DNA from: Caldilineaceae bacterium | GTDB taxonomy: Bacteria; Chloroflexota; Anaerolineae; Caldilineales; Caldilineaceae | Length of the DNA: 64,000 nucleotides | Direction: 5' to 3' | Assembly (NCBI GenBank): GCA_022827195.1 | Contig: JAJDTL010000004.1 | Span: 248,001-312,000, forward strand | In this document: in pieces, positions 60,029 to 64,000 of the stretch | Numbering within the stretch: position 1 is the first letter of the stretch | How the letters are laid out: every line of letters begins with the position of its first letter | Made by a program: the position numbers and the translations under genes | The notes under the pieces: generated by a model | Told to the model about the DNA's origin: nothing | The model's database searches: none | The model's input: only the letters and a program-made list of their open reading frames with translations

Positions 60029-60433
60029 TCATTCCAGCGCGCTGCCCCACACCTCCAGGTCGACCTCCACCTCGTTCCGGTTGAGCACGTCGTCAAGCAG
60101 CAGGTGCGCGTCAGGCAACTCTTCAATGCGCTTGGCGACCAGCACTAGGTCCGCCGGCGTGGCATCGGTCACGTATGCCTTTTCGAAGATCTGCCTCGGG
60201 TTCAGCCAGTAGCCGCCGGCCGCCAGCTTGCCCCACTTTGTCAGCAGATAGAGTACAACATAGTCTCGGCCGCCCGAACTGGTATCGACGATACGCGAGC
60301 CGCCCACGCTGATCGGATACAGAAACTCGATGCCCGAGCGCGTCCGCTCGGCCCGGTAATACCGGATCTTGCGCGTGCGGGCGAATCGGTAAATCGCCTT
60401 CGCAATCAGTGCCCCTTGGGCGTTTCCCTCCAT
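60029..60433 (-). CDS. Hypothetical protein, 134 residues
   Basis: The ATG at 60433 has AAGGAG six bases upstream, a better choice than the open frame extending further back into non-coding repeats. The protein is basic at the start (AKAIYRFARTRKIRYYRAER) and has SGGRDYVVLYLLTKWGKLAAG and an acidic end (HLLLDDVLNRNEVEVDLEV). I do not recognise the family. It lies 31 bp before hisI and so is probably co-transcribed with the histidine genes. Confidence 0.55.
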   Translation of the reverse strand: MEGNAQGALIAKAIYRFARTRKIRYYRAERTRSGIEFLYPISVGGSRIVDTSSGGRDYVVLYLLTKWGKLAAGGYWLNPRQIFEKAYVTDATPADLVLVAKRIEELPDAHLLLDDVLNRNEVEVDLEVWGSALE

Positions 60434-60605
60434 CCTGCTCCTTCGACCTCGAAACGGCGCCGGACGCGGACTGTAGCGTAGCAGCCTTGCCCGTTCTTGT
60501 CCAGACGCAGGCCATCCAAGCGTGACGCCCGATCCGCACCTCAAACTACGTCCAAATCCGCCTTCCAGATGCCGGTCCCTCAAGTTGCAAGTCCCGGTAG
60601 TTCCT

Positions 60606-60633
60606 GACCACCGACCACCGACCACCGACCACT
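60606..60633. repeat. GACCACC tandem repeat
   Basis: GACCACC is repeated at 7-bp intervals (GACCACCGACCACCGACC and on), followed by ACTGAAGACTGGGCACTGACCACTGCCC. A shorter relative is at 30126-30142. It is probably a dispersed intergenic repeat. Confidence 0.6.
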
Positions 60634-60727
60634 GAAGACTGGGCACTGACCACTGCCCTTGGATGGTCGGGCCGTTCCGGCCCTCCCTTGTGGGGGGGGA
60701 CTCCCCCCGCAACGCCCCCCTGTAGCT

Positions 60728-60930
60728 GAGCCACCGTGTTGGCGCGTCCCCAGTTGGTGTGCCAGCGACCGGGAGGTGATGCCACTTTGCGTGCGCGATT
60801 CCAGCCGCCGTGCCAATGCCGGCCGGTCCGATGCCACCGTTCCGGCACGATTCCAGCCTGTCGGCAACGCGCCGCGGACACGACGCCACCGCATCCGCGC
60901 GTCGCCGGCCGAACGCCTCATCGGCCGCAT
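60728..60930. repeat. 52-bp minisatellite, about 3.5 copies
   Basis: Unit starts are GATGCCACTTTGCG (60778), GATGCCACCGTTCC (60830) and GACGCCACCGCATCC (60882), spaced exactly 52 bp. A more diverged unit begins at about 60728 (GAGCCACCGTGTTGG). CACGATTCCAGCC and GCGATTCCAGCC mark the middle of units. No convincing gene covers it. The remainder of 60434-61555 holds nothing further that I can support. Confidence 0.65.
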
Positions 60931-61555
60931 TCCTCCCGCGTCGTAGCGTCGTTGATCATGCCTTCGCCGGGCTAGGCCGCCGACGTCGCCTGGGCAATGA
61001 CTATGAACACCGCAACCTGAGCAGCGGAGTTTTTTCCACCTTGCATCCGTCTGCACTACGCCTCGTCGCGTCGCCGCCGCCTATTGATCTTCTAACACGC
61101 CCCAAATGGACGTATGAGTGACACTTCACGTCTCTATGAGTCAATGGCAGCGGCTGCGGCAGGGTTCGATAAGTTTGCCCGGCTCTGATGAACGGTGAAG
61201 ACGGAGATTAGACAACCCCCATTGATCATCAAACTCGCCGGTCGGTTTGCCTCGGCCGGTCTGCTACACGACGTCGGCAAAGCCATACTGAGGCCGACTG
61301 TCAACCGCGCTTGCAGATGGGACACGGTGGCGCGACATGAATTTTCGGTTACAATCAGGCCATGCTCAGAGCCGCGCGAGTCAAAGAATTCGTCCCAGGC
61401 CCCTGTCGCACGTGAATCAAGAATTTGGGCCAGAGAAAAACGAGTCCTCGCGAAGAGGATTGAATCTCGGCAGCTCTATCTCGTTTCCACTCCTCCCTGA
61501 GCCTGCGCGTAGGAAGACTCATCTGCCCCAAATGAGAGCCTAGGAGGGCATGCCC

Positions 61556-62953
61556 ATGACCGGCCGCGAACTGATGTCCAGCGTCGATCGAGCTTGGCTC
61601 ATGATGGACGATCCTGCCAATCCGATGGTGATCAACGGCTTCTGGATCTTTGAGGAACCGCTGCAATACGAGAATGTGCTGGCTGTGCTGGAAGAGCGCC
61701 TTCTGATTTACGAACGCTTTCGTCAGCGAGTGGTAGAGCGTAGAGGCGCTCTCAAACCGCGCGCCTATTGGGAGATCGATCCGGAGTTCGATCTGCGCGC
61801 GCACGTCGGGCGCATCGTCCTGCCTCCGCCGGGGGATAGGAAAACGCTCAACGAGGCCGTAGCCCGACTGCTTGTCCATCCCCTCGATCCGAATCGGCCC
61901 CTGTGGACGTTCACGCTCATCGAAGGCTTCGAGGGCGGCAGCGTCTTCTTCGCGCGAGTTCACCACTGTATTGGCGACGGTGCAGCACTGGTGAACGTCT
62001 TGCTCTCCCTGGCTGATGAAGCTGCGGAGGGGGCCCGGCGCCCGCCCTCCGAGTTCCCCCGGAAGAAGAGTGCTCCCCAACTCCCGACCCCCGCCGCGGC
62101 CAGTTCGGTGCCCGTGAAATCGCAGGGAGGTCGCAAGAGGGTAGGTAATCCGGGCAACCTGTTGTCTCTGGCGGCGCGGGGCGGACAGCTGGCCGCGAAG
62201 GTATTCGCTGTGTTAGCCAAGCTGGCGCTGATGACGACGGACGACAAAACAGCTTTCAAAGGAGCGGTTGGGGTCGGTAAGGCGGTCGCCTGGTCCAGTG
62301 GGATTCCATTGGATGATGTAAAGTTCGTCAAGAACCGGATGGGGGCGACCGTCAATGATGTCCTGGTCGCTGCCGTGGCCGGCGCTTTGCGGCGGTATGT
62401 CGAAGCTCGCGGCGACAATCCAGAGGGCAAGACGATCCGGGCCATGGTTCCGGTGGACATCCGACGACCGCAGGATTCGAAACTGACCAATCGATTTGCG
62501 TTGGTCTATCTCCCCCTGCCGATCGGTATCGCCGATCCCATCGATCGCCTCTTTGAGACCAAGCGCCACATGGATGCAATCAAACGGTCGCCTGAAGCGC
62601 TGGTGACTTATCAGGCCATCGTCGGTTTGGGCGTCGTGTCGGACAAAATAGCCAGGAGGATTCGCGGCTACTATGCCGACAAAGTGAGTATGGTCCTGAC
62701 CAATGTGCCTGGTCCCTCCCAGAAGCTCTACTTTGCTGGCAAACTTCTCGAAACAATCGTCTTCTGGGTGCCGCAGTCCGGGTCGATTGGGGTCGGAATC
62801 AGCATATTCAGCTACGGCGGGCAGGTAAATATCGGACTCATCACCGACCGCGGCCTTGCTCCCGATCCGGACACCATCATTGCAGCATTTCAGGCGGAAT
62901 TCGACAATCTGTTGCGTGTGGCGCGCGCATGGGAAACGCAGGCTCGTCAATGA
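61556..62953 (+). CDS. Wax ester synthase/diacylglycerol acyltransferase (WS/DGAT)
   Basis: The 465-residue acyltransferase carries the catalytic HHxxxDG motif (VHHCIGDGAALV, His136-His137 and Asp141) and the family features PLDPNRPLWTFTLIEG, NDVLVAAVAGALRRYV and the C-terminal VLTNVPGPSQKLYFAG. It makes wax esters or triacylglycerols from acyl-CoA at the membrane. ATG 61556 is preferred over ATG 61550 because AGGAGGG at 61542-61548 is only 1 bp from the latter. It stands alone, with no lipid genes next to it. Confidence 0.9.
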   Translation: MTGRELMSSVDRAWLMMDDPANPMVINGFWIFEEPLQYENVLAVLEERLLIYERFRQRVVERRGALKPRAYWEIDPEFDLRAHVGRIVLPPPGDRKTLNEAVARLLVHPLDPNRPLWTFTLIEGFEGGSVFFARVHHCIGDGAALVNVLLSLADEAAEGARRPPSEFPRKKSAPQLPTPAAASSVPVKSQGGRKRVGNPGNLLSLAARGGQLAAKVFAVLAKLALMTTDDKTAFKGAVGVGKAVAWSSGIPLDDVKFVKNRMGATVNDVLVAAVAGALRRYVEARGDNPEGKTIRAMVPVDIRRPQDSKLTNRFALVYLPLPIGIADPIDRLFETKRHMDAIKRSPEALVTYQAIVGLGVVSDKIARRIRGYYADKVSMVLTNVPGPSQKLYFAGKLLETIVFWVPQSGSIGVGISIFSYGGQVNIGLITDRGLAPDPDTIIAAFQAEFDNLLRVARAWETQARQ

Positions 62954-63049
62954 CCGTTCCGCCAGCAACAGCTGCGCCGCGGGATCGTATGAGCCGCCTT
63001 CCCGGCCGGCCCCCTAGAATCAGCGAAGCGAAAGCCACGGCCACCGTAG

Positions 63050-63070
63050 GGGCAGGCCTTGTGCCTGCCC
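63050..63070. other. Perfect inverted repeat GGGCAGGC/GCCTGCCC
   Basis: Eight-base arms surround a five-base loop (CTTGT). No U-tract follows. The sequence resembles dispersed intergenic palindromes. The spacer 62954-63304 has no gene. Confidence 0.5.
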
Positions 63071-63304
63071 TCCGCCTCTTCCAAAGCCGCCGAACATCCA
63101 GCCACCGCCGCCAAGAGTTCCCCACCAGAATGAACAGCCCTGGGCCATAATTGGACTGCACCCCCACCCCACACGAGTTGACATGCCGTAGGCGCCACCC
63201 TAGAATTGACTCTGCGACCACAAAATCTACTTTGATAGTCTCTGCCGTAACAGAGCCGGTCCGCGTGGTTGGGACTGCAACATCGACCTATAGGAACCCT
63301 CATA

Positions 63305-63808
63305 ATGGACATCGTAAAGACGGTCACATCACAGTTTCACGCCGCGCTGTCTATGATGCAACAGACAGTTCAGACCTGCCCCGATGAGATGTGGGACGAG
63401 CCGGTCGTGGGAAACCCGTTCTGGCGCGTCGCCTACCATGGGCTCTTTTTCGTCAACCTCTACTTGCAGCCGTCCGAAGAAGACATGGAGCTCTGGGAAG
63501 GATGTCGCGAAGGCTACCAGTTTCTCGGACCGACGCCCTGGCCCCCGCACGAACAGCCCGCAGCCGACCAACCATATACGCGCGCGGAGCTCCTCTCCTT
63601 CATCGACTTCCTCCACGCCGAGGTTGACCGCATATTGCCGGATGTCGACTTGAGCGATCCGTCCGGCTTCCACTGGCTCCCGTTCGACAAGATGGAGCTG
63701 CAGATCTACAACATCCGCCACCTGCAGCAGCACGTCGGCGACCTCAGCACGCTTCTCCTGACGCAGGCCAATCTGGAAATCGACTGGGTTGGTATGGGAC
63801 AAGGCTAG
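63305..63808 (+). CDS. DinB-like metal-binding four-helix protein
   Basis: From ATG 63305 (MDIVKTVTSQF), with TAGGAACC upstream, the 167-residue protein has the DinB/YfiT-type pattern: FWRVAYHGLFFVNLYL with one His and YNIRHLQQHVGDLSTLL with the other metal His residues. The fold often binds nickel or zinc and includes thiol-transferase enzymes. Substrate unknown. A TTG or GTG start further upstream is possible but adds unconserved sequence. Confidence 0.7.
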   Translation: MDIVKTVTSQFHAALSMMQQTVQTCPDEMWDEPVVGNPFWRVAYHGLFFVNLYLQPSEEDMELWEGCREGYQFLGPTPWPPHEQPAADQPYTRAELLSFIDFLHAEVDRILPDVDLSDPSGFHWLPFDKMELQIYNIRHLQQHVGDLSTLLLTQANLEIDWVGMGQG

Positions 63809-63895
63809 ACTGCCGTGGCGGGCCCATCGTGGGCTACCTTCGTCGGAACCTCGCAGAGTACTGGCGACCGCTACCAACCCCTAGGGAGAGCTTCC

Positions 63896-64000
63896 ATGCA
63901 CCTTTCGATGCACAACTGGATGCGCGCCGAGCCTATAGAGGTTACCGTTCGCCGCCTGGCCCGCTACGGCTACAAGAGCATCGAGCTCAGCGGCGAGCCG
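63896..64000 (+). CDS. Start of a sugar isomerase-like TIM-barrel protein (cut by window edge)
   Basis: ATG 63896 follows AGGGAGAG. The first 35 codons read MHLSMHNWMRAEPIEVTVRR then LARYGYKSIELSGEP, the opening strand of the xylose isomerase-like barrel family, like the genes at 21118 and 57746. The gene runs off the end of the window. Confidence 0.6.
   Translation, partial: MHLSMHNWMRAEPIEVTVRRLARYGYKSIELSGEP

Overview
The window looks like a high-GC bacterial chromosome segment. The gene mix suggests a Chloroflexota-like organism, possibly a marine or host-associated lineage. The clues are a substrate-binding protein paired with a substrate-binding/VWA protein, many Gfo/Idh/MocA and sugar-isomerase-like enzymes, tandem phytanoyl-CoA dioxygenases and GMC oxidoreductases, a sulfatase, and a corrinoid methyltransferase operon. 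The taxonomic call is inference only. No rRNA, tRNA or CRISPR array was recognised.

Region 1 (1-24 kb) is accessory and scarred. It holds a DNA N6-adenine methylase with a PIN-domain protein, a wrecked tyrosine recombinase, an HNH nuclease, a broken DUF1828 gene, and three remnants of one IS3-type insertion sequence. It also holds two very large secreted repeat proteins: a 1724-residue leucine-rich-repeat lipoprotein built from six modules, and a 1534-residue protein built from eight copies of a roughly 190-residue domain. A one-domain lipoprotein relative lies beside the latter. One IS remnant encloses an intact GtrA-type membrane protein gene. The end of the LRR gene is antisense to the tail of a second GtrA-type gene. 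A catabolic cluster of two SDRs, a TIM-barrel protein and a Gfo/Idh/MocA protein follows at 20.2-24.0 kb.

Region 2 (24-36.6 kb) has non-coding repeats, then a molybdenum hydroxylase large subunit, a MaoC-like hydratase, a PhyH dioxygenase and a Gfo/Idh/MocA dehydrogenase. Next is a radical SAM gene whose apparent TGA stop is followed in frame by Ala-Glu-Pro and a perfect 8-bp hairpin. I read this as a selenocysteine-containing CUAEP-tail radical SAM protein, and it is the most striking feature here. Nicotinate phosphoribosyltransferase (pncB), miaB and a calcium/sodium exchanger follow.

Region 3 (36.7-49.4 kb) has a minus-strand operon of a zinc-ribbon membrane protein, a solute-binding protein and a solute-binding/VWA protein, each pair joined by a 4-bp overlap. 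A HEPN/coiled-coil gene is divergent from an AAA ATPase gene, with an inverted-repeat-rich spacer between them. A plus-strand operon then encodes an Ldh_2-family dehydrogenase and a complete corrinoid methyl-transfer set: UroD/MtaA-like methyltransferase, corrinoid protein, pterin-dependent methyltransferase and iron-sulfur/ASKHA reactivator.

Region 4 (49.4-60.4 kb) is an unbroken minus-strand run: a hypothetical protein, hisI, hisG, a sugar isomerase-like protein, a sulfatase, a nucleotidyltransferase, two PhyH dioxygenases, two GMC oxidoreductases and a D-2-hydroxyacid dehydrogenase. Region 5 (60.4-64 kb) has a gene-free stretch with a 52-bp minisatellite, a WS/DGAT acyltransferase, a DinB-like protein and the start of another TIM-barrel gene.
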